A DNA stretch of 64,000 bases. It comes from Hemileia vastatrix. Lineage: Eukaryota > Basidiomycota > Pucciniomycetes > Pucciniales > Zaghouaniaceae. A program made the translations under genes and the position numbers. Position 1 is the first letter of the stretch. The number at the start of each line of letters is the position of its first letter. Below are positions 47,191 to 58,615 of the stretch, in pieces. The stretch spans positions 48,136 to 112,135 of the forward strand of contig JASXTE010000128.1 of assembly GCA_030280995.1 (NCBI GenBank), in the 5' to 3' direction. Under the pieces are notes generated by a model that did no database searches, was not told the DNA's origin, and saw nothing but the letters and a program-made list of their open reading frames with translations.

Positions 47191-49090
47191 CTACAACGCG
47201 ACTTCGAACCACTTCAAAATATCATCCAAAATCTCCTCTCTAAGTTTCTCATCTCCTTCACCACTACTCAAAACTTCTTTCCTGAATTGATTTCTTCTCT
47301 TCTGAATTTCGCCTTCGACTTCTTCCGAATCCCTTTCGAAATCAACTCCACTAAGACTACTAAAACCAAAGTCATCGTATCTTTTGCCTTCGAAGTGCTT
47401 AAGGATAGAAATCAATGACGCTTCATGACTTGAATCAAGATCCATTTCGGAAGTTTGAAGACTTGTTTTGGTCTCAATGGAAGTGGTTGATGGATTTTCT
47501 TCGTTATCGATTGAGATTTTCGGAATCAATTCGATGTTTTCTATCAAGCCATTTCGACTCTTTACTTTGAGAGAGAATTCTCCCCAAGTCAAAGGAAAAG
47601 ATTGGGTCTGTAACAGATTGGAGTTGTCGATTGAAGTGGTTGTCTCTTTGAACTCCTTTTCGATGAGATCGGAAGAGTGAAACGTCTTGGGATTTGCTGG
47701 TGAAGAAGATGAAGACGAAAAACTTGCTTCAGAATTTGTACTTGACTCTCTTGATTGTCTTCTAGAATTCAAGACGTGAAAGAATTCAGGACTTCCCCCA
47801 AAGTTCCATTCCCAACTTTTCAATTCCTGATAACCTTTTCTAAAATCTTCAACTCCTTTGACATCAAAGACTAGATTTTCATTTGCTTCTTCCAAAATCT
47901 CTTCTCCAATTTCCATCACTTGACCTTCTCCATAAGTTTGCTGAAACTCTTTCACGACAATTTCTGTAGATCTATCATGATTGATTCTATCCTTTTCGAA
48001 GAATTGTCCAAGATTAATGACTGGAGATCTAAAGCTTTCCACTCCTTTCGAAGTCAAACCGATCCTATCATTATGTAAAACCTTTCCCAAAGAATTCAAA
48101 GAAGCGTTTAATAACATCGTTCCATGATGATAAGCTCTCGATGAGATTAATTTATAAGCTGAACCGGAGATTTTCAGCTCTTGAAAAGGCGAAGAAGAAT
48201 CATTTGATGGAAGTTTGACCTTGATACAAATGTCATTTCTTGAATTGACGTAAGTTCCTGAAGGATGGGGATCGCCAACTTTGATTGAATTCAGATCTAC
48301 TTCAAAATCAGAGTCTTTAGATTGAAATGGAAATAGTAATCCATTCAGAGCTTTGACTATCAGATTGGAATGAGTCTCTCTTTTGAAAGCGTTTCTGGAA
48401 GTATGGAAAGAATAGTTGGTGTTCCCAAGATCCTAAAGACGAGATAAGGAAAGAAGAAAGTTGTCGAAAGTAGTAAGTAAGAGATTGAAGTTTAAGAGAA
48501 AAAAAGCTGAATAGGATGGAAGGAGAAGACTTACATGATAAACAGTTCCACCACCGCTTCTCCGCCTGACAAAAGGGATCCCTTTCTTCCTCATTGAGAT
48601 TGCATTCAGTTCTTTCCATGGGTTCTGTCAAAGTAGATACGGAAGGAATCAAAGTGTCAGCGGCCCTCGTCTTTTTCAGATTTTCCAAAAGTTCGAAGAA
48701 AGTCTCGCTGATCTGATTGCTTTCACTCGCTACCCACCTGATTCCTCCCAATCACCACACAAGGTCTATTCCGATATAGAAAGCAGACTGGAGTCTCTGA
48801 ATCTCGACTGGTGAAGAGGAAATGTTCTAGAGAGAGGTTGAACCAAGGATCTTGAGAAGTGGAAACGTAGGCCTAGTTTGATCGATGAGATGGAAATGGA
48901 GTCAGTTTCAATCACATTGAAAGTAATTCTTTAAATCTCCTTTTGCATCTTGATTACTTACTTCGGGTGTCTTTGTCGTCGTTGGCGTTGAAGAAGGAGT
49001 TTGAGTTGAAGTCGAGAGAAGACGAAGTGGAAGAGTGCAAGCTGACCGCCGTAGAGTTGCTGGTGAGGCTATCTGCCTCTGGATTATCAT
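47191..49090 (-). CDS. Mitochondrial lipoate-protein ligase / lipoyltransferase
   Basis: LplA-family enzyme (yeast Lip3/Aim22 type) that transfers lipoyl groups to E2 subunits and H protein in mitochondria. Exons 49090-48962, 48872-48738, 48624-48535 and 48432-47191 (1596 nt, 531 aa). Mitochondrial leader [20 protein letters not shown]; then [34 protein letters not shown], the hallmark [15 protein letters not shown] (residues 108-122) split by an intron, [16 protein letters not shown], and [20 protein letters not shown] containing the catalytic-type Lys. The C-terminal 250 residues are longer and more Ser-rich than in most relatives. Donor of intron 2 is GTGGGT. It runs divergently from SSADH. 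Confidence 0.9.
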
Positions 49091-49436
49091 TTTGCTGATG
49101 TTGATCTCTGATTTCCAATCTTTTTTGAGAAGGATAAAAGAGAAAAGAAGAAGGAAGAAGAAAGGTTTGAAAATCGAGAGGAGTTGTTGATCACAGACCT
49201 TCTTGCCTTGAATTCCATCAGCAAGTTTCTCTCTTTCTCTGTGACTGTTACATGCTTTCAACCAAAAGTGCCAGATTCATTTCCAACAGATCAATCTCTT
49301 CATTCAAATCAACATCTACGACTACTTTGCTTAGAACTGCTTTCAATTCTACAGCCTCGATCTCTCCATTCATCCTTTATCTTGCAACTCTCAATCAACC
49401 AAAACTCGTCAATTCTCGTCCTGTAAATCTGCAAAC
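49091..49436 (+). promoter_or_regulatory. Divergent promoter with a possible alternative first exon of SSADH
   Basis: Between the ligase (-) and SSADH (+). An ATG at 49252 opens a 57-codon frame, MLSTKSARFISNRSISSFKS onwards, basic, Ser-rich and lacking acidic residues like a mitochondrial presequence. It reaches a GTAAAT donor at 49423 in phase 0, the same phase as the next SSADH exon at 49757. Confidence 0.5.
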
Positions 49437-51979
49437 ATGCCAATGCCAAAGGATATCATAAAAGGGGGAAAGGAAAACCTCACCGTGAGTAGTCATCGAG
49501 TGGCATTCATGAGATTTCTGGTCAGAGAAAGAGTCGAAATGGGAAATGGTAGCAGCTTGACTCTCAAGATCAGCCAAAAAGAATGTTGGGATATTCCAGC
49601 CTTTCTCCTTTTCTTTCCATTGTGGAACAAAGTTCCATCAATCAATCAAAGACATCGTCTAGGAAAACAGTCTCATCTTGGAATCAAAAGTAACTCTTTG
49701 TTGACCTTCTTATCTTGCCCTCCACTCGGACCTCCCACACGCTTCTCTTTCTTCAGCTCAAAGACCAATCTCTGCTCAAGTCTCAAGCTTACATCAATGG
49801 AGAATGGGTAGATGCTTCATCAAAAGCTACCTTGAAGGTTTACAGTCAGTACAACGATGGACTGCCTCTCATCTCCCTTTCTTCCAATCTAATATCCGTG
49901 ACATCCCTTTTCATTTCCCATTCCATTTTCCATTTTCACCCTTCCTTCTCTCTATATCTTCAGACAAGGCCACTCAAGCAGAGTTAGGTTCAGTCCCAGA
50001 CATGACTTCTTCAGAAACCTCTACTGCAATCTCTGCAGCCTACCAAGCTGGAAAAGAATGGTCCAAAACCACTGGAAAACATAGACAAGACTTATTGACG
50101 AAACTTTTCCAATCTTTACAAGCCAATGCTGAAGATTTGGCAAAGATTATCACTGCAGAGAATGGTAAATCCTTCACTGAAGCCAAAGGTGAAATTGCTT
50201 ATTCAAACAGTTTCGTAGAACACTTTGCAGGGGAAGCTACCAGAATGTATGGTCATGTAGCTCCTGCTCCAATGCCTGGAGTTAGAAATGTAGTCTTGAA
50301 ACAACCCATCGGAGTGGCTGGTTTGATCACTCCGTAAGTATAATTGGCATTTGATCGTCGAAGAAGCGATCTTTTATTGAACGATCTTTTTATTCCTTTC
50401 TTCTTTTGTCCAGATGGAATTTCCCAGCTGCTATGATTACTCGTAAATTAGCACCAGCTCTAGCTGCAGGTTGTACAGCAGTCATCAAAGCTCCATCTGA
50501 GACTCCATTCTCTGCTTTGGCGATTGCTGAACTAGCTCAAAGAGTTGGAATCCCAAAGGGTGTCATCAATATCATCACCTGTTCAAAAGGAGATAACGAA
50601 GCTGGTGTAGGAAAGGAAATTTGTCAAAATCCAAAGGTTAAAAAGGTTTCTTTCACTGGTTCCACTAGAGTTGGAAAGATTTTGATGCAACAATCTGCTG
50701 GTACTTTGAAGAAATTGAGCTTTGAACTGTGAGTAACAAGAAGAAACGATAGAATTGAAAATCTAATCTTTTGAGGACTTGGTTGCTTATTTCTTGCTTA
50801 CTGAGTTTTGATCTTCACTCTTTCTACTCTCGTCTCGTAGTGGTGGAAATGCTCCTTTCATCGTCTTTGAGGATGCAGACGTCGACGCTGCTGTGGAAGG
50901 AGCTCTTCTTTGTAAGATGAGATCGAGTGGTCAGACTTGTGTCTGTGCTAACAGGTGAGATGAGGAGAAAGCTACAGAACAGACTCAGGTCTGGATAAGC
51001 GCTGACATTTGTACCTTTTTTATCCCTTACCTTATTCGACAGATTGTTCATTCAGTGAGTCTATTAGATTGCAAATACTCTAGGCACTACACTTGAATCA
51101 GGCACTGACGTTACTTCTGTTTATTTCTTTCCGATCGCAGCCAATCCATCTTCGAAGAGTTCTCTTCCAAATTCTCAAAGAGAGTCTCGGAATTCAAAGT
51201 TGGATACGGAATGGACGAAGGAGTCACTCATGGACCTCTTGTCAATCAGATGGGTGTCGATAAAGTCGAAGCTCACGTCAATGAATCTGTCAAGAATGGT
51301 GCAAAAGTTCTTGCTGGTGGTAAGAGAGGAGAAGGTTTCTTCTTTGAACCTACTGTCCTGTCGAATCTTCCAGACACAGTCGTGAGTGTCGTTTCTCGAC
51401 TTGTCTCTTCAATGCCTTCCTTGACTTTGGTTTGCTTTCACTGACTTTCTATTGATGTTTCTGTCTACATTTCTAACAGCCAATGGACACAGAAGAGACC
51501 TTTGGACCTCTAGCTGCTCTTTACTCCTTCACTGACGAGAAAGAAATCATCGAGAAAGCAAACGATGTAGACGTTGGTTTGGCAGGTTACTTTTTCTCAA
51601 AGGACGTCAATAGATGTTGGCGTGTTGCTGAAGCTTTGGAAGTTGGTATGGTAGGAATCAATACTGGTGCTATTAGTCAAGCCTCTGTCCCATTCGGTGG
51701 TGTCAAGGAAAGTGGATTCGGAAGAGAAGGAGGTAGAGATGGTATCAATGAGTATTTGGTCGATAAACTGATGGCGGTGAGTACCAACTTCTTGAATTGT
51801 TTATCGTTAGAGAGAAAGTATCTATCTCTCGATTCCTCGTCCGTTGAGCGAACTCTGACGATTTCTCTTCGTCTCTCACGTTTCTTCCCCTCTCGATTGC
51901 ACCATCCCTCTCCGTTTTGCATTCCATCCTTCTTGTCACTTGAAATCGTCCTTTTCAGTTTGGTGGACTCGGTGCTTGA
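49437..51979 (+). CDS. UGA2: Succinate-semialdehyde dehydrogenase (NAD(P)+)
   Basis: Last step of the GABA shunt: succinate semialdehyde to succinate. Exons 49437-49484, 49757-49844, 49964-50333, 50414-50728, 50841-50954, 51043-51054, 51141-51381, 51480-51776 and 51959-51979 (1506 nt, 501 aa). Aldehyde dehydrogenase motifs: [13 protein letters not shown] (intron inside), [24 protein letters not shown], the catalytic-Glu [13 protein letters not shown], the catalytic-Cys [24 protein letters not shown] and [15 protein letters not shown]. The start [16 protein letters not shown] joins [19 protein letters not shown] in phase; an upstream mitochondrial-type first exon is an alternative. Exon 6 is a 12-nt microexon. 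Intron donors GTCAGT and GTGAGA occur among normal ones. It neighbours the HOT gene only loosely (30 kb), but both act on four-carbon semialdehyde/hydroxyacid metabolism. Confidence 0.92.
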
Positions 51980-52573
51980 TCTTACGAAAAACGCTTTGAG
52001 CTTCGTTTACGGTTCGAGACATGTATTTTATATCAAACATAATTTCCTCCTAATCAAACATGCTCGTCCCTCTGCGACTCTCTTCTTGCCTCTACATCAC
52101 ATTTGGGTTGACCGCAAAGCTATCACTTCACGACCTGACAGCGAGGTGCTTGGACAAGGATGAAAGGGAGAATGCAGCTTGACGAACCTCGTCCAGTCCC
52201 TTGTCCGCAAGACGTCTTCGATCCTTCTCCTCGAATGACTCTCAAAGGGATAACCTTTAGCTTCAGTAAATTCAAATTAGAGTCCTCCAACTGGTGTGCT
52301 CTCATAACGAGAGCTCGGCGTTTCGCTCGGTGGAAATGTCATCGCCTCATTGAATCGTTTCGCTTTCTTCTTCCCTTCTTCCCACACATCATTCTTGAAG
52401 CAATTAAGACCTCATCTTCGATTCATCTTCGATTCTTCTTCGATTCTTCTCCTCTAAATAGTTCAAGTCAAAAGCAAGTAACCTACAGCAAGTGACTGCA
52501 TTCTCTCTCATAGCTGCCACAGATGCAACTCTAGACAACGTTCATTGCTTCATGTCACTTCAGAACACTCGAT
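51980..52573. promoter_or_regulatory. Intergenic upstream of the third F-box gene
   Basis: No gene seen. Around 52425-52455 it contains GATTCTTCTTCGATTCTTCT, the same leader sequence found immediately before the F-box genes at 19.8 and 22.3 kb. Confidence 0.55.
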
Positions 52574-54142
52574 ATGAAGACGAGGCTCAACAGTGAACAC
52601 CTTCCCAAAGAAGTGTTGCAGTAAGTGCCAATGCTCGACAGATAGAACAAGAAGCGTAACCTTCGATCTTCGTTATCTTTCGCCTCGATTCCAACCGCAT
52701 GCTTCTCTCTTCTCACTCTTGAATCCACCTGGAACAGGACCATCTTCGACCACTTTGGTACAGGTAAAGAACCTTTTGAAGTCATCAACCTCAGGTATCC
52801 TTCCGACTCGTGTGTGCAAGAGGCGATAGATGGTCCAAAAAAATGGAGAACCATCCTCGCCATCTCTCTCGTCTCCAAGCGCTTCCGAGAGCTCTGTCTG
52901 GAGCGCATCTTTGGAGCCATCATACTGAGAAGAATGGAAAAGATAGGTCAGCTATGGAAGCTCCTGGAACTCAATCCTCGCTTAACAAGCTTTACCCACT
53001 CTTGTAGAGTGGAATATTTCATCCAACTCGTGAACCGTGAAAAGTACCCATTCGCAGCCATGACCAACGCTTTCACCTCTCGAGTGGACTCTATCAATGA
53101 AAAGGTGGAAGCAGAAAACAGAAGGATAGCTAGAAGGAGGAGAGAAAGACAGGAAGGAACGTTCAATCGTCATGATCCAGAGGCCTTTGATTCCGAAGAG
53201 TCGGAATCCGAAAGTGAACTCACAGACGGCCACGAGAGCAACCTCTCTATTCTTCGTAGGAACTACGCTACAACTGTACCGGATGGGGTTGGCTTTGACG
53301 AGATCATCAAGAGTCCAACAGACTTGGAAGAGGCCTTGAAAGTCATCTTTACTGGAATGAGTAGACTTCGATTTCTCTGCCGGAACTCAAGCCACGTCCC
53401 CTTCTTTACCTCTACAATCTCATCAATAGTCCCTCATGGATCACTGCAGATATTGCAAGTCGACCTTTCATCTCTGGAGGAGGATCATAAGACAGGATCT
53501 TCGATGAGCTCTTCATCGCGTAAGTAAATACCAACTGCGTCCGTTCATTCTCCTCTCAAGCGTGAAACTTTGTCGTCAAGTTGCACGTCATTTGACGTCC
53601 TTTACTTATATTCACTCTTTACAGCTCCAATTTGGCTACTAGCGCCTCCTCTCAGGTCTTTGACCATCTGGAATCTGCCTTACAATATGGATCATATCCC
53701 GGAACGAAACGACAGGCAATTGAGAACAGCTATAAAGCTGATTCAAAGCTGTTCGAAGCTCGAGAGCTTCTTTTTCGTGGGAAATATGGGCCGGGAGAAG
53801 GAGGCAGAAACCGTCGAGCATTCTCACTTGTTAAGCAAGTCTCAATTCTTAAAGCAAGTTCTACCTCATCTCGCTTCCTGTCCGTCAATTAGAGACGTTG
53901 CGAACCCGAGTTATACTCAGTCAAGCATACCAACTCATTGTCTTTTCGCTTCTCTGCATCAAATTTTCTCTGACAAGCTCATGCAGCCTCTAGAAAAGCA
54001 AGACGTTTTGGAATTGGGAAAACGAGCGATGAATGTAGGAGCAGATTATGACCTCAAATTCTTCGGTGAATCCTTGGTTGACGATCAAGTAGCTGAAGAG
54101 ATAGTCAGGATTTGGAATGAGAGATACAGATCAGGCGTTTGA
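52574..54142 (+). CDS. F-box protein, second family, copy 1
   Basis: Exons 52574-52620, 52738-53519 and 53625-54142 (1347 nt, 448 aa). The F-box is split by the first intron: LNSEHLPKEVLQTIFDHFG, then after an insertion AISLVSKRFRELCLERIF. Next comes a basic/acidic linker (RRIARRRRERQEG, SEESESESEL) and a Leu-rich C-terminal part (LRSLTIWNLPYNM, KLIQSCSKLESFFFVGNM, LPHLASCPSI), ending DDQVAEEIVRIWNERYRSGV. Probably a substrate receptor of an SCF ubiquitin ligase; target unknown. The paralogue at 57064-58615 has the same exon structure and near-identical exon sizes (782 and 518 nt). Confidence 0.82.
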
Positions 54143-54580
54143 GGACAGTCAGGGAGATTGAGAGATGAGTTCTGATCGCGTTGTTACTTTAAGACTCGAA
54201 ATCTATCTCTTCTTCTCGTTTCAAGTCATAAAGCCGTTCTTTGAAGCTTGGTGGATCGGTGCATGATTCTTGAGGAAATCCTCGCGATCCTTTCGCCAGT
54301 TTCGAGACACAGAATTGATTGACTGGGTAGCCTTCGTTCAACGGTGTTGTGGACGAGAGTGCAATTGGAAAGCGACGAGTAAAACCTCTTCAATCGAACC
54401 TCACATAATGCTGTTGCGAAGCTCTTTCAGAAAAATGAAAAGAATGTGCTAGATAGATGTAAAAAGCTAGAAGACAAAGCTAAGATACAAAGAGAGTACG
54501 AGATTCGGTGTGAGAAAGAAAGAGAGAGTAGCGTCGAGCGAAATGAAATGAAAGAACTGAGAAGCCGCGTAAAAAAGAGT
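54143..54580. other. Convergent intergenic region
   Basis: 3' flanks of an F-box gene (+) and the 488-aa secreted gene (-). No gene seen. Confidence 0.5.
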
Positions 54581-56245
54581 TCACTGTTCGTGCACTTCAC
54601 CTCCACCCGCCAAATGACCTGTCCAAGCTGGGCGAGTGTTTATTCCTAGAGGGAAAACCGTCGAAGTAGGAGCTGGAGTGACTGCGGGTGGAGGTGTCGA
54701 ACTGCCGGCCATGCCTGCGGCTATAGATAATGCAATGAATGGTGCCATCAAAGAGGCAAGATTGGGGGTGGAAGTGGACAATGGAGGAGCAGCAGCAGTA
54801 GATGAAGTCGTTGGTGGAGGAGGAGGTGGTGGCGTCGAACTTGAAACTTGACTTGAGCTTGAGCTTGAAGTCGGAACTGAACTTGATGAAGGTGGAACTG
54901 TAGAGTCAAGAGTTGACGAGCTAGTTGGTATTGGAGAACTGGATGAATCACTCAAGCTTGGAGCTGACTGAATAGTTGAGAGAGTGTTTGGAGTTGACGA
55001 AGGTGGCTGCTGAGAAGAAGAAGAAGAATCACCAGCAGCAGCAGCGATGGCAGCAGCGGCAGCCGCCCAAGCGATACTGAACAAAGGGGATGAAGAAAAC
55101 GAAGTCGAGTCAGAAAAATTGTGCTCATTCTACCAATCATCAAATCTGCAGTCGAAGAACCAAGTAAGACTCACCCGTCTGGTCCTGAATCATCCATTGA
55201 GGCGAGGCATCTACGCGAGAGGATACCAGCTGCATTACAGAGCCTCCCGAGGTTGGTGAGAACTTGAGGTTTAGTGGGAGTCGTCCATCTTTGAAAGTTG
55301 AGGTTGGGCACAGATGCAGCTCGGTCCTGAAGATGCGTTGAAAGCAGCTTGACGTCGTTGTAAACCAGATCGAGAAAATCGTCTTTTGTGATCCCACTGC
55401 GCATACCTTGAATAGTTGCATCTCCTTCCGCTTCGAAAATTTCGAAAACTGATAGGGAAACGCCGATGACAGAATTGAAGGTATTTTGGAAATAATCTGA
55501 GATCCCAACCATACGCTGCGGATCCGATTGCAAAGCTGGCTTTTGTTTTCCTGCGGCGCCCCAAAGCTGATCATCAAGGTTAGGATTAGAATCTCCCCTC
55601 GCCTTTGCAGCATCTTTGGCTTTGATTAGATCTCCCCATAAACTAAGCTTGGAGAGGTTTGCATCCTTGTGGCACCACTGAAGATTCTCCGCTGAGTTGA
55701 TCTTATCCTTGATCCTCTTGAAAACCTTATCTCTGATCTCTTCGGTAGACTGACAGAAAGCTTTGAATCCATCTGAGCTTAGAATGGAGCGGATTATTAA
55801 GTCTTTGATGTATTGAGCTTCAGCGATGCTTCATTGAGGGAGTTACAGAAAACAAAGATGGCAGAAATTGTGCTGGACTTAGCTCTCATCGCTGTTCAAC
55901 GTTCAAACGTTCATCTTCGGCAACTCACTGATCGCCTTCCATTATGCTTTTGTAACTCAACCCTTTCATGAGCTCTTTGAGTTTCGTTCCATCCGCCCAT
56001 TGGAATTTACGTTGAAAGAGATTGTCCGAAGAGGTAAGGTCTTCCGTGTCTCTAAACAAGCCACCTTTGCCCGCTTTAGTCAATCTACGTCTGTATGTAC
56101 CACTCGAAACCTTCAGTTCAGAGTTCCAGGTTGTCCCATCGCAAAGACTGATGGGAGCACTCCCTCTAGACTCAAGAGGTGCTGCGAAGATCGCTGTCAG
56201 AGCGACCAGAGCGAAGAGCAAGCCGAGACAAAGGTTGAATCTCAT
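54581..56245 (-). CDS. Secreted protein with Ser/Pro-rich C-terminal half, 488 aa
   Basis: Exons 56245-55929, 55828-55175 and 55076-54581 (1467 nt). Signal peptide MRFNLCLGLLFALVALTA, then a globular Cys-containing alpha-helical part (LCDGTTWNSELKVSSGTYRR; QWCHKDANLSKLSLWGDLIK; VGISDYFQNTFNSVIGVSLS). The third exon starts with an Ala-rich run (IAWAAAAAAIAAAAG), becomes Ser/Pro/Thr low complexity likely to be O-glycosylated, and ends in another Ala/Leu-rich stretch and a short tail. Exon 3 looks like an added module. No family recognised. It sits between two F-box paralogues and could have been trapped by their duplication. Confidence 0.72.
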
Positions 56246-57063
56246 ATTGAAAGTGAAGGTGACGTCTTGAGAGAGAGAGAGGTGTGATGTAAGAGCCAAT
56301 TCGGTTGAGATTGAGTTTGATGTGCGAAGGTTGAAATAAAAAGGTGATTGAAGTGAAGTTTGGCCAGCAAACAAAGAAGAAGAAGAAGAAGAAGGAGAAG
56401 GAGAAGGAGAGAAAAAGGCAAAGAGTGGTAAAAGAAGCGAAGGTTGAGATGGAAAGAGAATTGATGTCACCCTTTTAAGTCTTTCTAAACACTCATAACA
56501 CAGGTTACGCCAAAAAACGCCAAACTAAACTTCAGCAGCCAAAAAAAGCGATGCGTTGGTGTTCGACCAGGTCATACATGCTTTTCGAAACCTGACAGAG
56601 ATTGTGGGTATAAGTTGCAGAGGTTTAAACGGTCAAATTGAAGGCAACCAAGGGTCCATAGGCTGAAAGATATACGCCATTTGACTCTACTGAGTGCTTT
56701 CATGATGGGAAAAAGCAACTAGTCCGGAGAATGTGTAGAGATGAAAGCATGGAAACGCGCTTCATTCTCGTAGACCATGTAGAGAAGAGATCTCTCGATT
56801 TTCCCAAGACACTCAGTAAAGGGCTGAGATTTGCGCCTTCAAATTCTACTGAGTCTCTTTGAAATTTCTTGAGCTAGATTCCAGAGCACGCGGTTTCGAA
56901 AACAAGCAAGATGGTAAGATCTAGGGGTCATGAGGCGCAAATCGAGAGGGCGTCGACGGCCGAAGGAAGATAGATGAAGCTTCGAAACCTCGAACGACTC
57001 TTCACCTTCTTCCTCTTCTTCTCTCCAACTCGATAGCAATTAACTTTCAGACAGTCGCAACAA
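56246..57063. promoter_or_regulatory. Divergent promoter, secreted gene / F-box copy 2
   Basis: 818 bp without a gene. Contains CTCTACTGAGTGC near 56690, ACACTCAGTAAAG near 56812 and TCTACTGAGTCTC near 56848, related to motifs upstream of the secreted genes at 33.7 and 35.8 kb. Confidence 0.45.
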
Positions 57064-58615
57064 ATGAACATCAATAGTGAACAGTTTCCCAAAGAAGTCC
57101 TGCGGTGAGTGAAAGTGGGATCGCAAGAGGATCAATCAGAACGAGAGAAGTGACCACGAAACTACCTCTACTTGACCTTTCTACTTCGGCGGCTCTTTCC
57201 AACAGAGCGATTTTCGACCACTTTGGTACAGGTAGAGAACCCATCGAAGTCATCGAGCTCAGGTATCCTTCCGACTCGTGTGCGCAAGAGGCCATAGATG
57301 GTCCAAAGAAGTGGAAATCCATCCTCGCCATCTCTCTCGTCTCCAAGCGCTTCCGAGAGCTCTGTCTGGAGCGCATCTTTGGAACCATCATACTGAGAAG
57401 AATGAAAAAGATAGGTCAGCTATGGAAGCTTATGGAACGCAATCCTCGTTTGGCCACCTTTACCCACTCTTGTAGAGTGGAATACTTGATCGACCTCTTG
57501 GATCGTGGATCCTATCCTTTCGAAGCCATGACCAACGCTTTCAGCTCTCGAGTGGACTCTATCAAAGAAAAGGTGGAAGCAGCAAACAGGAGAATAGCAA
57601 GAAGAAGGAGAGAAAGGGAAGACGGAACGTTCAATCGTCACGATCCAGAGGCTTCAGGCTCCGAAGAATCGGAAGCGGAAAGTGAGATATCAGAGAATTA
57701 TGAATCAGAAATTTTCGTTCTCAACAGGGACTATGCTACAGTTGGACCGGATGGAACTGGTTTTGACGATCTCATCAAAAGTCCAGAGGATCTGGAAGAG
57801 GCCTTGAAAGTTATTTTCACTGGACTGAATAGACTTCGATCTCTCTGTTGGGACTCAAACTATATCCCTATCTTCACCTCCACAATCAAAGCAATAGAAT
57901 CTCATGGATCTTTGGAATCCTTCCAGCTCCGTCTTGCAGCCTGTGACGAGGACCACAAGACTGGATCTTCGATGAGCTCTCCATCGCGTAAGTACATTAA
58001 AGGCAAAGTGCTCTCCTTCAGAATCTTCTCCCACTTGGCTCTTTCTCATCAAGAAGCATACGATTTGACATCTCGATCTTTTGTCCCTTCATGGCAGCTC
58101 CAATTTGGCTACTAGCGCCTCCTCTCAGGTCTCTGACCATCTGGAATTTGCCTTACAACATGAATCACAATTCGGAACGTAACGACAGGCAATTGAGAGC
58201 AGCTGTAAAGCTGATTCAAAGCTGTTCGAAGCTCGAGAGCTTCTTTTTCGTGGGAAACATGGGACGGGAGAAGGAGACGGAAACTGGCGAACAATCTCAC
58301 TTACTGACCGAGTCTCATTTTTTGAAGCAAGTTCTACCTCATCTCGCTTCCTGTCCGTCAATTAAAGACGTCTGGAACTCGAGTTTCAATCATTCAAGCA
58401 TTCCGACCGATCGAGTGTTCGCTGCTCTACAGCGAATCCACTCTGAAAAGTTCTTGCAGCCTCTGGAAAAGCAAGACGTTTTGGAATTGGGAAAACAAGC
58501 GATGAATGTAGGAACAGAGCCTCAGCTCCAATTCTTCGGGAAATTCCTAGTCGACGATCGAGTAGCTGAAGAGATAGTGAGAATTTGGAATGAGAGATAC
58601 AAATCAGGCGTTTGA
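57064..58615 (+). CDS. F-box protein, second family, copy 2
   Basis: Exons 57064-57104, 57206-57987 and 58098-58615 (1341 nt, 446 aa). Layout and sequence closely follow the gene at 52574: split F-box (NSEQFPKEVL, then AIFDHFGTGREPIEVIELRY and AISLVSKRFRELCLERIF), basic linker RRIARRRREREDG, and the C-terminal VDDRVAEEIVRIWNERYKSG. Exon 3 lengths are identical (518 nt) and the first 60 nt of exon 3 are almost unchanged between copies. The frame also runs open through intron 1, but the splice joins the F-box cleanly as in the paralogue. Confidence 0.82.

Noticed and set aside
54636..54851. Gly/Val-rich plus-strand frame
   Set aside because: Antisense shadow of the Ser/Pro-rich third exon of the secreted gene.
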